From the NCBI GenBank assembly GCA_030490835.1, contig CM059975.1, positions 28,800,133-28,864,132 on the forward strand: a stretch of 64,000 nt of DNA, in the 5' to 3' direction. A model generated the notes under the pieces. It was not told the origin of the DNA. It saw nothing but the letters and a program-made list of their open reading frames with translations, and made no database searches. The stretch is from Annona cherimola. Lineage: Eukaryota > Streptophyta > Magnoliopsida > Magnoliales > Annonaceae. A program made the position numbers and the translations under genes. This document shows, in pieces, positions 23,980 through 36,268 of this stretch. The stretch's first letter is position 1, and each line of letters begins with the position of its first letter.

Positions 23980-24679
23980 TGTAACGCCCTAGCCCATACT
24001 GTCGCAGGTATTGTCCGCTTTGGGCCTCGCCCTCACGGTTTTGTCCTTATGCGTTCACGAGCATCCCGTCCTTCCCCAAAAGGCGCCTCGACAGTGTAAC
24101 TCCAGCGGCCTCCACTTATAACCCAGGCTCCCTCCTTCCTAATCGATGTGGGATATTACATTCACCCCCCTCGGGGCTCCAGCGCCCTCGCTGGACACAC
24201 CAGCAGGACATCGGGAGTCAGCTCTGATACCATTATGTAACGCCCTGGCCCTTACTGTCGCAGGTATTGCCCGCTTTGGGCCTCGCCCCCACGGTTTTGT
24301 CCTTCTGGATTCACGCGCATCTTGTCCTTCCCTAAAAGGTGGCTCGACAGTGTAACTCCAGCGGCCTCCACTTATAACCCAGGCTCCCTCCCTCTTCCTA
24401 ACCGATGTGGGATATTACATTCACCCCCCCTTGGGGCTCCAGCGCCCTCGCTGGACACAACAGCAGGACATCGGGAGTCGGCTCTGATACCATTATGTAA
24501 CGCCCTGGCCCTTACTGTCGCAGGCATTGTCTGCTTTGGGCCTCGCCCGCACGGTTTTGTCCTTCTGGGTTCATGCACATCCCGTCCTTCCCCAAAAGGC
24601 GCCTCGACAGTGTAACTCCAGCGGCCTCCACTTATAACCCAGGCTCCCTCCCTCTTCCTAACCGATGTGGGATATTACA
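23980..24679 (-). mobile_element. TRIM array: three LTRs, two internal domains
   Basis: In minus orientation the LTR starts TGTAATATCCCACATCG and ends GGGCGTTACA. LTR copies are 23980-24160, 24236-24419 and 24496-24679 (181-184 bp). The internal domains, 24161-24235 and 24420-24495, are only 75-76 bp. Each internal domain has a primer site TGGTATCAGAGC, complementary to the initiator Met tRNA end, three bases after one LTR, and a purine tract AAGGGGGGGTGAA-like before the next. One 5-bp duplication, agtgg, flanks the whole array (23975-23979 and 24680-24684). No internal duplication separates the units, so the three-LTR array behaves as a single insertion or arose by unequal exchange inside one insertion. 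There is no coding capacity; it would rely on enzymes of another element. Confidence 0.9.
24481..24492 (-). other. TRIM primer-binding site (initiator Met tRNA)
   Basis: The reverse complement reads TGGTATCAGAGC, an exact match to the site used by many plant LTR retrotransposons. A second identical site lies at 24221-24232, serving the neighbouring unit. Confidence 0.85.
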
Positions 24680-25057
24680 AGTGGCTACCTGCAAGGACTT
24701 GGCGGCGAGAAGAGCTAAAGGGTGGAAAGCCAAAGAGGAAGGCAAGCTTGCTGGCGGTTAGAAGAGATGAAGGGTGAAGAGGAAGGTAGTTCGCTGTTGC
24801 TGGAGGTGAGAAGGCAAACCAAGCTAGGGTTGGGGGCAGAACATTCCACTTTAGACAGGTGAGATATGAATGAAATATTCAGATAACAATAACAATTCGG
24901 GTTTAGGTTAGCCTGAATCCGAGACCAAGTGCCGTTTTAATTCGGTTCGGGTTCGGGCTGAGAAATTTGGGCTCGAGTTGGAAAAATGCAGAGTTTCAAC
25001 ACTGCATAACCTTGGGTTCGAGCCGAACCCAGCCCAAGTTGCACTCCTACTGATAAG

Positions 25058-26083
25058 TTGAGTGCCTAACAAGGCTTGCTACAAACATCTTATAATGAAG
25101 TTAGTAGTCTTCACCTCCTAGGGTGATTAGAATCATCATTAATGCTAGGTGACGGTGCTCCTTCAAGAGTTGCGACATTGATTAACTTCTTTAGATGAAA
25201 AGTAAGTGGAAGTCAAGATAATGTTATGTTTTTAGATCAATTTTGGTGTATATCGAAGAGACTTGGCTCTCATATTTCGGGGTTTTATTCCTCAAAAGTG
25301 GTCAAGTATGAGAGTTTCGATCTTAAAAAATCCACCATTTCTTTTGGTGCCGTTAAAGTATCAATGACTCTCTGAGTCAAGGAGTTAGCTGTTAATTCAA
25401 CCTTTATCATATTAAAACATTGAATTTTTTGGGAATTTTTTATTATTACTAATTTTAGAACTTATCATTAAATGATAATTGACCTTCTGAAATCCAACAT
25501 GCGCCCTTCACCCAAAATTTCAGTCCAAACGGCATTTTTCCTCATATACTGAAATTGGCAAGCTATTCTTATTGGGTATTTTATTTTAAATTTTTATGAC
25601 TCCAAACCAATAATGATATTTATTAACATGTACGCTTTATGAAAAATGTTAAATTCTAAAAAAATGAAAATCATTTAAGAGTGAATTTGTAACTATTAAA
25701 TTAAAAAAAATTGTATATAACAAAAAAAAGTTTTAAACATGGGACCAGGATTTCCTACAATAGCATTGCTTGTTAATCAACATCCGATTCCTTGTTTTTA
25801 TTTTTTGGTTTTTTTATAAATATGTTTTTGGGTGTATTTAACCCATATAACAAGATTTATCATTTTACAATACTTTTATATTTATTCTTATTTAAAAAAT
25901 CAATTTCAGGGCATTTAAGCCATTTTTTACCTTTTAAAAATCTTATTTTTAGAAATAAAAAATAAGTATACAAAAATATTGTAAAATGGTAAATCTTGAT
26001 ATACGGGTAAAATACCTCTAAAACCATGTTTATAAAAAAGATTGAAAAATAAGAAATAACAAATACAAGGCATCACTTGTTTG
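25058..26083. other. Intergenic stretch between two hAT-like elements
   Basis: No gene is seen. The first 330 bases are more balanced in composition, with broken frames that I could not assign. The rest is AT-rich. The only open frames are short and low in complexity. Confidence 0.5.
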
Positions 26084-26091
26084 CTAACATG

Positions 26092-26734
26092 TAGGGTTGG
26101 GAATTGGGGCAGGTCGACCTGTGACCCGGCCTTGACCTGACCCATTTTCAGCCGGATAAAACTAATTTTTTTTACCCAGTATAGGGATAGGTCAAAATTT
26201 TTGACCCAAATTTAAAAAAAGGGTCGGGTGAGTCGACCATATCCCGACCCGAAAAGTCCAATTTTCTTATTATTTGCTTTCAACAATAGAATGATCAATT
26301 TATCTAGAAAACAGTATAAGAATTAATAAGTAGAATTTACACATATATAACTCTTACATATAATTATATATTAACCTATTTTAAATTTATACTATATTTT
26401 CTCATGTTTTGTTTTATTAACGATGTATTTTTTAATAATTAGTGAAATATTGAAGCATATAACATTTATATTTAGTATAAATGTATTTTTATATTTATAG
26501 GACTATAAAATTTTAAAATCATCTTATTTGACCTGCATTTTTTACCAGATCCGTTTTCTCAAAATTGGTTTGATACCAATCTAATATTTGTTGTTGGACA
26601 TATTAAAAAAAAAAGGGTCAAACCAACCTTATTCTAACCCGGTATACAAATAGAGTCAAGCTCAATTTTCAAAAAGTAAGGTCAGGGTTGCACAAACCTT
26701 GACCGGGTATGACCCGCCCCAATCCCCATCCCTA
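26092..26734. mobile_element. hAT-like MITE, 643 bp
   Basis: The left end TAGGGTTGGGAATTGGGGC matches the reverse complement of the right end, TAGGGATGGGGATTGGGGC. The 8-bp flanks ctaacatg (26084-26091) and gtaacatg (26735-26742) differ at one base. Length, end sequence and duplication size fit a non-autonomous hAT element. Sub-terminal parts are rich in gacccg and cgggtc words. No transposase frame is present. Confidence 0.75.
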
Positions 26735-26742
26735 GTAACATG

Positions 26743-29700
26743 TGGTGCTATCGCATTTAATCATGGGATAAATACATATGTTCAACTTTTAGAATCATAA
26801 ATAAATATATGATTTTTAGTATTATAAATAAATACGTATCCATAAATAGATTATTGTTGTTTTAAATTTAATGAATTGGTTTAGATTAAAAAAAATCATC
26901 TATGCCACTAGTTGCATGGAATCATTATACGTCAATTTTCTTTTTTCTCTGGGAAATTTATCTACCATAAAACCAAAGAAATTTTATGGCTTGTAAATAA
27001 GATTAAATATAAATCAGATGGAAGCACATTAACAGAACGCTTGTTTAATTCTCGAAGGCTTCAATTTTTGCCCTTTGTTGGAGAAATGAATAATCCACAG
27101 TTGTATAGTTTTCACGATAGTGATGGTTCTGTTGATAAAAGGCAGTAAGGTAGAATTTCTTAATTACATTAATGTGGTCAACCTAATTTGTTAGAAAGTC
27201 ATACTCTGGAGGCATTAATAATAAAAAAAATGTTAGCGTGTATATATGATGGTGGAATATCTATCTACCATTTCATGAAATAAATATAGTAATTGGTTGG
27301 GAGGCTTATGGAAAAACATTTACTAATCAGATTAAAAATCAAGAGTTGAAATATCACAGCCATCTTGTGTGAAGGCAAGATAATTAATTGGCTGAAGGTG
27401 TTATTTAAAAATAGATGGACCATCATTACAGAGTCACATGCCATTTCTCTAGGAGACCTTAATCTGTATTGAATATTACGATGATTGCGTAGACAGTTAG
27501 AATTCAAATCAAAACACTAAGATGTGATTGCAACATCAAGAGCAGACTATAATCCTAACAACTAAATAATTTATTAGTGATGATCAAAAGAATAATTTAT
27601 AGCGATGAATGGACAGTTAAGGGAAATATATAATATAGATATAAAATAAGAACGATTTTTGTTTTGACGAAAGATTGAGGGCCACCAAATCAATAATTTT
27701 AAAAGGATTTGGAGAGGCCAATTTGTGAGCTGTGACCAAATGTTGGATCGGTTGGTCCCACGCACCGTACTTGGTTTGTAGCTGGCTTGCCTAATTGTTG
27801 CCTGCATTTAAAACGTTTGAGTCAAATGACCTGTTGCTTAATAGTCATATTTTAGCTGCCCTTTTCATGCGGGCCGAATTCAAATTTCAAATTGAAGTCA
27901 TTTTTCAAGATTATCGATCTTTTGGTCGTCGCTTGATCTGGACCGTCCATTCGGACGAATCGAAGGACGAAATCATGAGCATGTACAAAGGTTTTTTGAC
28001 CACCGATTAATATAATATATATTCTCATATGGAATAGATGGAGGAGGAGAGTGAGTGAAAACTGTAGGTGGTGTTTGTGGCCTGGGCCAACAGATAAGTG
28101 GGGGCTAGATTTTCAACATTATTTTCAAGGCTTTAATTTATAAAAATCACTCCCAATTTTCTAATTTATACTTCGTAACTTTCGATTTGGAAAATAACCA
28201 AAATATGATAAAGTTGCTACAACTAACATTAATAGTGACGTGAAGTTATAAAATAACCTTGGTAAAAGTAAAAATAATTTATCTTTCTTATTTATGAGAT
28301 ATGATTCTGTGTAAACAGAGTGTATCATAATTACAGTGCAATTCACTGCAAAATAGGCCCACACATATCAAAATGTAATAATATATTATAAATCATTTAT
28401 ATGTATAAAAAATACTTTAGATGGTTTAGATGTTAAAGATATCATCTTAAACTTGATATTTACGTTAAATTATTTTACTATATTAATTTTATACTATTTT
28501 TTATCAAAATTTTATACTATTTTAAGATGAAGCCTATATACATGTTTTTTTTAATATAGGCCTATATACATGTTTGATTTGAATAAAAATTGATATGCTA
28601 ATAAAATAAATAATTTTAAATGTAATTGGTAAGACAGATTTTTTTTATTCATGATTAAGTGAGACCTACAGCACATGGATTGCATGGTGCGATCACATGC
28701 ACAGGATAATTTTCCTTTATTCATTTACAGAGTAGATTCAATCAAATAGGATAAAAATGCAAATTAATAAAAGTAGACTTAATTCTCCTATGCGCATATA
28801 TTGTCTCTTTTAAAAGAAATAGTAAGGGTAATTTTGTCGTTTTAAAATTTTTACCATATTATTCAACCGAACCTTATTTAGAATTAGGGGAATATGTGTT
28901 CATCTATGTTATTTTTATAAATATATGGTCATATCCGTTAATATGGTATAAGTTGTATCGTATTTAGAATTAACCTATATAATAATTATATTTTTATTTA
29001 AATAAATATTTATAAACACATATCAGATAGAATAATGCGTTAAACCATCAATCCGCTCCAAATAGCTAGATAATGCACTCCACTGAACACCATTTCATAA
29101 GAACGACCTCACCGTTTGAATTTTTAGGTGAGCTTATGAAATTGGAAGCATGTTGCAGTTATGGAAAACATGTAATCGAAACCAATTCGTTAATATAACT
29201 AGTAAGGCTATTAACTCGCATTGAACTCTAGCTTTAGCTTTTCATTAAATTAAAATATCTGATCAATCAAACCATTAAGCAGTCAACTTTGATCAAAATT
29301 TTAGCCTAATTTGATACGAAAATAGATCCTAATAGGATGAATGTCCTTGAATTTAGTTATAACTCTCCATTTTCTGGCAACATCTACATCTTCATTATCC
29401 AATTCACGAATCATCAATCAATACCATGCTGACTATATAAATAATAATACATGGCTTTGATCATTTATAGATGGATCGCAAAATTCAATTTAAGTCGACC
29501 AATCAAGAAATTCATCTAGCAAAAGTTTACTTCCATTAGGAACCACATAGAATTACCATGTCGATGCCGCTCATTTTGGCAAAATCCATATGGGCTAATT
29601 ATGAAAAAAAAATTACAAATTGCAAGAAATTGTCTAAATATTTTAATGTGGCGGAACCCCCATAATTATATTAGAAAATTAAGTACTGTGTCATTTGTCA

Positions 29701-30384
29701 TTTACATAATCCACCTTAAATCGAAATTCTTTAAATCCGTAAGTTAAAAAGTAAAGCAGCAACCCTTCGTTCGAAGCACAAGATGGGTGTGCTCTAACCC
29801 CCTTCAAAGCATGCGTACAAGAGTAAATTCAAATTCTCTGTGGCTTTGTTTTTTTTAAAAAAAAAATTGATAAAAATGCGAGCAACAGTTCATGTTAGCT
29901 CATCAAAACACTACAGTATTAGTTTAATTAATTAATTAATTAATTAATTAAGGCCAAGACAGCGGACGTAATTAATCTTGTAATTAATGTTGGTTAACCA
30001 AGGAAAGAATGGGTTCAACATGGTCGGCCAATCTGTGGAAGTTGAAGACTGCCGAATAAAATTCCAGGCCGTCCAATGACCTTCATTTGTCTTCCTTCGA
30101 TTTGAATATTTTCGTCTCACGTCAGACGAAAGCTAGCCCCACTATTCTGCTCGCGGCCATACGCACGCACTTCTTGTAAGCGGTCATACTCTCATTCATG
30201 TCGGCAATCAAGACTTTGGACGGTCGGATCTATGTTGAAACTGAGGACGGGTTCTGAAAGAGAAGATTTACAAAAGTACCTGTTCTAAGGAGACGAGAAA
30301 ATTGAATAAAGAGAATTGATTGGCTGATTGCACACTGTCAATGAAAAAAGTAACATTTGAAAAGGTAAAAAGTAAGGTTATTAC
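26743..30384. other. Gene-poor region with a family-A repeat
   Basis: No conserved protein frame was found. A 71-codon frame at 27795-28010 and a 78-codon frame at 26912-27148 are unrecognised and lack support. GC-richer islands at 27720-28010 and 30030-30260 contain words such as gaccgtccat and ggacggtc, and look like low-copy, possibly promoter-derived sequence. 28375-28600 is repeat family A. A ttaa microsatellite lies at 29924-29951. Confidence 0.45.
28375..28600 (+). repeat. Repeat family A, partial copy
   Basis: The core reads atggtttagatgttaaagat, then acgttaaattattttact and ttttatactatttt, matching the copies at 58535-58755 and 63390-63810. A short internal duplication around ctatatacatgtt lies at 28530-28575. 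Confidence 0.5.
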
Positions 30385-30660
30385 GGGGGTGTTTGCTATC
30401 ACGAAGAATTTTTTAAATATAAAACTTTTTATTTTTCACAACTGGTTTATTTTTTAATTATTTTTTTTACTTTTTTTTATACAACTACTCTACTTTTTAA
30501 TTATTTATACATAATTACTTATACACATAACTTATCTATTTTAACTTTATTCTCTTTATTCTCATCATTATCACTATTATATCACATTATTTTCTTCTAT
30601 TTTAAAAATTTTTTTATTAAAATTTTTAACACTTTTTAAACACACAAATAAGAAAATTAA
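30385..30660 (-). repeat. Repeat family B MITE, inverted copy
   Basis: The element begins gggggtgtttgctatc and ends tttaaacacacaaataa, so its ends are imperfect inverted repeats of the GGTGTGTTTGG type. The interior is the reverse complement of the family-B interior (taatgatgagaataaag and aatgattaaaaagta words). The terminal motif fits PIF/Harbinger-like Tourist MITEs. Confidence 0.5.
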
Positions 30661-32039
30661 AGATTGTATTAAAAATCAGAAAAATATTTTTGAGAATAAG
30701 AAATCCAATTCTATTCTCATAGCACTTCAGCCAATGTTATCATCCTAAACAACCCAATTTGGGAGTATTGAAAGGGATAAAATAGAATGTTAAGGTGATG
30801 GAAATTTATACAAATTTTCATTTTTGGGTATATAATAACTTTTATCTTTTCTCATTTCCCAATCCACAACCATTCTTGGGGCCTGTTTTGCCGCCCATTA
30901 TGCATATGCTTATATATCTCAAAAAGCGTAGCATAGTTGTTTGGTTTGATTTTTAAATATTGCACTTAATTTAAATTTTTACACATAAAAGCAAGAATTA
31001 TAGCTTTTGTGCAAAGCCAGGATTTCTGACCTTTTTGTGACATGCGCGTTAAACAGGGTCTTCTTTATCCAATCTTTTCATCACATTCGAATTTCATTCT
31101 ATTGATTTTGATAGTACGGAAGAGCCCCTTAAGCTACCTGGGTGAAGATCCGAGTCTATTTATAATCTTCTTTCTCTTTTACTACTTTAGGATTTCATAA
31201 TGCCTCGAGCATCAATTTAATTTCTGATTGGAACGTATAGGATTTTCAGCGGTTCAGATTTTATTTTTTTGATAAAAGAATTACTCTAACCCGACCTCCT
31301 TTCCAAATGAAATGGGTTCGGAGAAGAGTAATCCACGCAATTCATTGTCAAAAAATTGTCAATATAAATTTTACTAATAATGGTTTGTGGGGGGTGTCCC
31401 CACCAAGTAAGATGATCCAATGCAGAAAAGAAAACTAAATGTGGGCCACCCCATTTCCTTGCCTTAGTACATGGTGTATAGATATATGAGCATTAGAAGC
31501 GACGATGGATCTGATTTCGGAAACAACATGCCCCACAGGTGAAAAGATCGAGCAATCACTTGATAGGTAAGTGCAGAGCACAAGAGAACCGGATGTTATG
31601 TGAATTTTATTTTAGGCACGACGCATTGGCAACATTAATCAATTCTCAGGTTCGACGGATGGTAAAGTTGGTACAATTGAGATGGATGGAAAACGTCGTT
31701 GCGTATTTATTTATTTTGGGGGAATAATAGAATAGAAAACGTTGGAAAGCGTTGAAAATTTCCGTTGCTGGATTCCCGTCTACTTGTCCATCTTCATTTT
31801 TCTAAGGAGTTGACGAAAATGACTTCAATCTTTCAAGAAATGTCCAAACCTACGGCTGAAACTGTTTGACGGCTTCCATTCCTGGACATTTGAAGTAAGC
31901 CGGTTCGGCCGGCCGGTTTTCCAATTGTGCCTTAATCTGGCTCCAAGGAATCCGGCCAGAGTGTTTTCGGTGAAATTGTACGCGGGTGTATTATTTGTTT
32001 TCAAAAAATTGCATTGGTACCTTATAATTTGCCTAAAAT
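30661..32039. other. Intergenic stretch, no gene recognised
   Basis: The sequence is AT-rich to 31480, then has a more balanced segment at 31480-31990 with ccggttcggccggccgg near 31900. A 62-codon frame at 31539-31727 is unrecognised. No splice-linked exons were found. Confidence 0.4.
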
Positions 32040-32265
32040 TGAAGGCCTATCACTTTCATATAAAGAATTTTATCAAATAAAAAAAATTCCCATGTAAACA
32101 AGTAAAACTATAAAATGCAAAAATACTTTAACACACTAAAAATATCTTAAGTAATAATCTCACATCTTGAAAAATAATTTTGTGCATTTTATAATTTTAT
32201 TTGCTTGTAGAGGCATTTTCATTATTGTAAAAAAATTTCAAACAAATTATCTAGGTGGGAATGCA
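32040..32265. repeat. Fold-back MITE-like repeat
   Basis: The left arm contains caagtaaaactataaaatgc and the right arm gcattttataattttatttg. They pair as imperfect reverse complements over roughly 70 bases, with a short loop near 32130-32180. It is non-coding. Confidence 0.5.
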
Positions 32266-32769
32266 AATTTTAAAAACTGAGGATACGCCTACAGTTTTGA
32301 CCCAACTATACAGGTGTGAATGCAAAAATCCGAAAAATATATCACTATATCTTTTAAAATTGCAAAGAACCTTACGATTTTTGTCCAAATTTACAAGTAT
32401 ATATGTGCCCTATGGCATTGGGCCGGGGTTATATATCTAGGCATATTCACGTTGCCCACTAAAAGGAAATGCTTGCAACATTGCTCAAGATTATGGAGGT
32501 GTATTTGTAAACAACAACCAGTTGTTCATAGAAATGTCATAGAAAAGTATAAATTAAAGATATAGTAAATTGTTACTGTTTTGATGCCCAAACGACTGAC
32601 GTAAGTTTGCATTAAGTAGTGTGAGTAGGAGATTTAAGGTTCAAATATTGGATAGAGGCAGCGGCCTCATACTTTGCCTCTATAACACATCTCCATCGGA
32701 TATTTAATCATCCAAGGTGAATGGGTAACACAATAAAAAAAAGATATACTTGTAAAAAATAAAAGATCT

Positions 32770-33234
32770 CAGCAACTTATAAATAAAAATGATAAGTAAA
32801 ATAAGTATGATATAATTAGTCAAAACATAAACATTGAATGATATATGGCCAACAATGATAACTTTTATATTTTACATAGAATATATATTAAAGTTAAACT
32901 CATTCATTGATATAACAAGAACCCATGCGGATCCATTTATTTATATCTACTGTAACTCAAGAGGTTATGAATTATTAATCATCGAGTTGTTCGTATGACT
33001 TGTAGATTACTTCAAAGCACGCTTATTTATTAATTAACTGTATGACATAAAATAGGTAATATATATATATAATAAAAAATATTAACAACTTATAAACAAA
33101 AATGATAAGTAAAATAGTATGATATAATTAGTCAAAATATAAACATTGAACAATTGAAGGCTAACAAGTATAACTTTTATATATTTACATAGAATATATA
33201 TTAAAGTTAAACTCATTTATTGATATAAAAAGTT
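32770..33234 (+). repeat. Direct duplication, about 160-bp copies
   Basis: The copies at 32770-32925 and 33081-33234 share aaatgataagtaaaat, gatataattagtcaaaa, acataaacattga and agaatatatattaaagtt. They lie about 308 bases apart, separated by unrelated-looking sequence. The match is diverged by a few indels. No coding potential is seen. Confidence 0.65.
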
Positions 33235-33395
33235 TAAACAAACATCTATGTAAGCAGGTTGTAATCAAGTTAAATAGATATAATATATCATTAATAAGGT
33301 TGTCAGATTAAAAAAGGCAAACTATTAATTGTTTATTTAATTAAACAGGTTGATAGGTTGATGAGTTGAACCTATTCTAAAAAAATTTCAAATTG

Positions 33396-33672
33396 AGAGT
33401 GTATTTGGGAAGTAATAAAACTTTTAGATGAAAATTTTTTTTGTATAAAAGTTTTTGAATTTGAAGAGAATGATGTTATATGATAGGAATAATGATGAAG
33501 AGTAAAGATAATAAAGTTAGAAAAGATATATTAATTGTATAAAAGTTGTATAGAAATGATTAGAAAGTTGGATAGTAGTAGAGAAAGATATAAAAAATGA
33601 TTAAAAAATAAGATTGTTACAGAGAATGAAAAGTTTTAGCTTAATATTTTTTTTAATTGCCAGACACATCCA
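33396..33672 (+). repeat. Repeat family B MITE
   Basis: It begins gtgtatttgggaagtaataa and ends aattgccagacacatcc, imperfect inverted ends. The interior is A-rich with atgatgaagagtaaagata and aaatgattagaaag words shared by the copies at 34608, 36040 and 59419. Confidence 0.55.
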
Positions 33673-34607
33673 TAGTAAATTATTAATAATACCATACTAT
33701 TTTTAAATAATTGTTATTTAATTAGTACGACGGTACGACCTGATCAAAATGTAAAAGGAAAGGTTGGCAAGGTTGTTGTTCCATTTATTCATGTTAACTA
33801 CACATCGAATTCGCTGCATAGGATGATTACACATTAGCTCATTGCCTCATAAAAAAGGGTTTTTCTGCTCTAACTAAAGCTACCAACCTGACCTTTTTAA
33901 ACTGCCTCTGCACTGAAAACATGTAACCAAGGCGTCAATATCAAATAAGCTAAACCTATTATAAGGTCAACGATGAGTACTTATATTCTAATCTTTTGGA
34001 TTTGATAAATAGGTATTAACTTTTTTTAAATTAACTGCATGTTTTATTTAATCTTCTTGATGTTACTGAACTGCTAGAAATTTAAATAAGGACTTATACG
34101 AGGAAGTCTTCAGATACACCAACTTAATTAGCTAGACTGTAGCTTATTGCTTTACAACCGTATCATCAACCAAAGACACGGTTGGTGGCAATGCATGGCC
34201 TTAGCTGCATGTTGGTAGGTCCTGAGAGTGAGGATCAGCTTGCCCCTAAAATTTTAAAATCATTCTTTCACCCATAAATTGTTAAAAAATAGATTAAACT
34301 GCATTTATTCATTTTTAAAAATTATATTTTTATCATTATTCGGTACAAGAATTTAAATTTAAAGGCCATAAATTTAGTTGAAAAAAGGTTAAAATTTGGT
34401 TGGTAGTAACATTTTTTAAAATTTAGTTGCAAATATTTATGCCATAAGACATATGACAACATTTTCATTGCTAGTATTTGTATAGACAGCAAAATTTTAT
34501 TTGATTAACTACAAGAAAATTTCTTTAAAAAAGCATAAGAAAATGAACTTTTACAATATAATTAGATTTATATTTCACCGTATATGATAACTAAAATACC
34601 TATATAG
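33673..34607. other. Intergenic stretch with possible CACTA relics
   Basis: No gene is seen. 34370-34520 carries repeated ttagttgcaaat and tagcaaaatt words, then actacaagaaaa at 34508-34519, which differs from the CACTA terminus only by lacking the first C. This may be a decayed CACTA end. The rest is AT-rich. Confidence 0.3.
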
Positions 34608-34860
34608 GTGTGTTTAGGAAGTGATAAAATCTTTTAATGTAAAAATTTTTAAAATGAAAAAAATAATGTAATATGATAGGGATAATAACAAAAAGTAAAT
34701 AAAATAATATTAAAAAAATAAGTTAATTATATAGGTAATTGTGTAAAAATGATTGAAAAATAGGTTATTTATATAGAAAGAGTTGAGAAGTAATAAAAAA
34801 AAAGATAGTTATAAAAAATGAAAAGTTATATACTGAAAAGTTGTTGAAAAATTTTATAGC
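34608..34860 (+). repeat. Repeat family B MITE
   Basis: It begins ggtgtgtttaggaagtgata. The interior words aatatgatagggataata and aatgattgaaaaatagg match the other family-B copies. The right end is decayed. Confidence 0.5.
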
Positions 34861-35149
34861 TAAGCAGGTACATCCTATGCTTAAAAATCTAAAATAAATA
34901 TATATAGATTTTTTAAAAAATGAAAAATTTTAATTTCTATATTAAATATACGTAGATTCATAATTTTCAAAAAAATTTAAGAAATAATATTTTCGACCTC
35001 GCAAATTAATGTCCGGGCGTAAAAGAGCATACGCCAAGTACATGCGCGGGGAGTTCCACATAATTTTCTTCTGACTTCTTCTTTTTCCTAAATATTTGGC
35101 GTTTTTTTCTATATTGGTAATGATCATTACTGATATATAAATATATAGA

Positions 35150-35468
35150 GCCCCATTCAGGTGCAGCAACGCTGAAATGGGGCCCACATGATCATGAAAT
35201 TATGATCGACTCCACCAATTGTATTTAGAATAATGTATTCTATTTTCATACCAATTTTCATCCCAATCAGATATGTATATGGGCCCCATCTGAAATGATA
35301 CAAATCCAACGTAATAAAATAGTTTGATGTAAATAACAACTTTAAAGTATCCGATTGAGATGAAAATTAGTATGATAATAGAATACATTATTCTAAATAC
35401 AATTGGTGGAGTAGATCATGATTTCATGATCATGTGGGGCCTATTTCAGCGATGCTGCACAGGAATAT
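35150..35468. repeat. Fold-back MITE, family A full copy
   Basis: Two arms of about 125 bases are near-perfect reverse complements. The left arm (35154-35275) reads gtgcagcaacgctgaaat, then catgatcatgaaatta, then aatacaattggtgg in complement. The right arm (35348-35465) reads back the same words. A loop of roughly 75 bases contains aacgtaataaaatagtttg, the core that recurs in partial copies throughout the window. It is non-coding; a transcript would fold into one long hairpin. Confidence 0.85.
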
Positions 35469-36039
35469 CTCTCATATCTATATATATATATTTATATATA
35501 TACAGTTAGCAGCCTGCTAATTTTTTTTATTACAAATGGGAATGTGGTTACTTATTAAATCTTCATGCTATTGTGTGCACTATACATTTGTGGTTACTCA
35601 ATCAAGTTCTGGTGGTCCACATGCGCTGGATTTGAAGTGCTTCAACAACAAAAATAAAAAGAAATTCGCAACCTTAATACTTTTGTTAGATTCCTAGTAA
35701 AATATTTGTCCATTTGCACATATTTTAATCAAGTAGGTCAATGGTTTTGATCAGGCATTGAAATGAGTATCAAAAGTGGAGATTTAGCTAGCTTTTGTTT
35801 CATATGCATTGTAAATCGCAAGTATGATTTTGCCTTACGTACATGGTGGGTCAAGTACTGATACCTACTCTAGCAAACCAACATTGTTGATACTCTATTT
35901 TCTTGCTAATTCCATCTGTAATCAGGTATTAGCCTGTAATTCCATGCGTCATCAGGTGTTAGCCTGTGATAATCAACTTCGGCTGGGCTCTAACTCATCT
36001 TAGCTAGCTGGTTAAGTACCAATGCAACAACTACACTAC

Positions 36040-36268
36040 ACTGTTTTTTGGAAGTAATAAAACTTTTAGATGAAAATTTTTTGAATTTGAAGATAATAAT
36101 GTAATATGATAGAGATAATGACGAGAAGAAAAAAAAATAAAGTTAAAATAGATAAGTTGATTGTATGAGTAATTGTACAAAAATAATTAGAAATTATGAT
36201 AATTGTACAGAAAAACGTAAAAAATGACTAAAACTTGATTTTTTTTCTTATTGCCAAACACACCTTAT
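36040..36268 (+). repeat. Repeat family B MITE
   Basis: It begins tgttttttggaagtaataaa and ends cttattgccaaacacacc, whose reverse complement gives GGTGTGTTTGG. The interior words taatatgatagagataatga and attgtacaaaaata match the sibling copies. It is one of the better-preserved right ends of the family. Confidence 0.6.

Larger units (their letters stand above)
22538..25049. mobile_element. hAT-like non-autonomous element (TAGGGGT ends)
   Basis: The left end TAGGGGTCCAACTTGGG pairs with the reverse complement of the right end, TAGGAGTGCAACTTGGG. The flanking octamers cttatgag (22530-22537) and ctgataag (25050-25057) agree at six of eight positions, consistent with an old 8-bp hAT duplication. 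The element carries sub-terminal repeats of aaccctaacccta or gggttcgggctg type, and no transposase frame. The TRIM array at 23980-24679 is nested in it. A run of eleven G lies at 23695-23705. Confidence 0.6.

Noticed and set aside
23980..24679. Cassandra-type TRIM carrying a 5S rRNA-like LTR
   Set aside because: The LTRs lack a recognisable 5S-like core; only the general TRIM layout and primer site are shared.
23980..24679. CRISPR-like array of repeats and 75-bp spacers
   Set aside because: The alternating pattern is LTR and internal domain; the spacers are near-identical and carry retrotransposon priming sites.
24146..24761. Pro/Leu-rich frames across 24.1-24.8 kb as a repeated protein
   Set aside because: The repetition is explained by the TRIM LTR array, which has primer sites, purine tracts and a target duplication.
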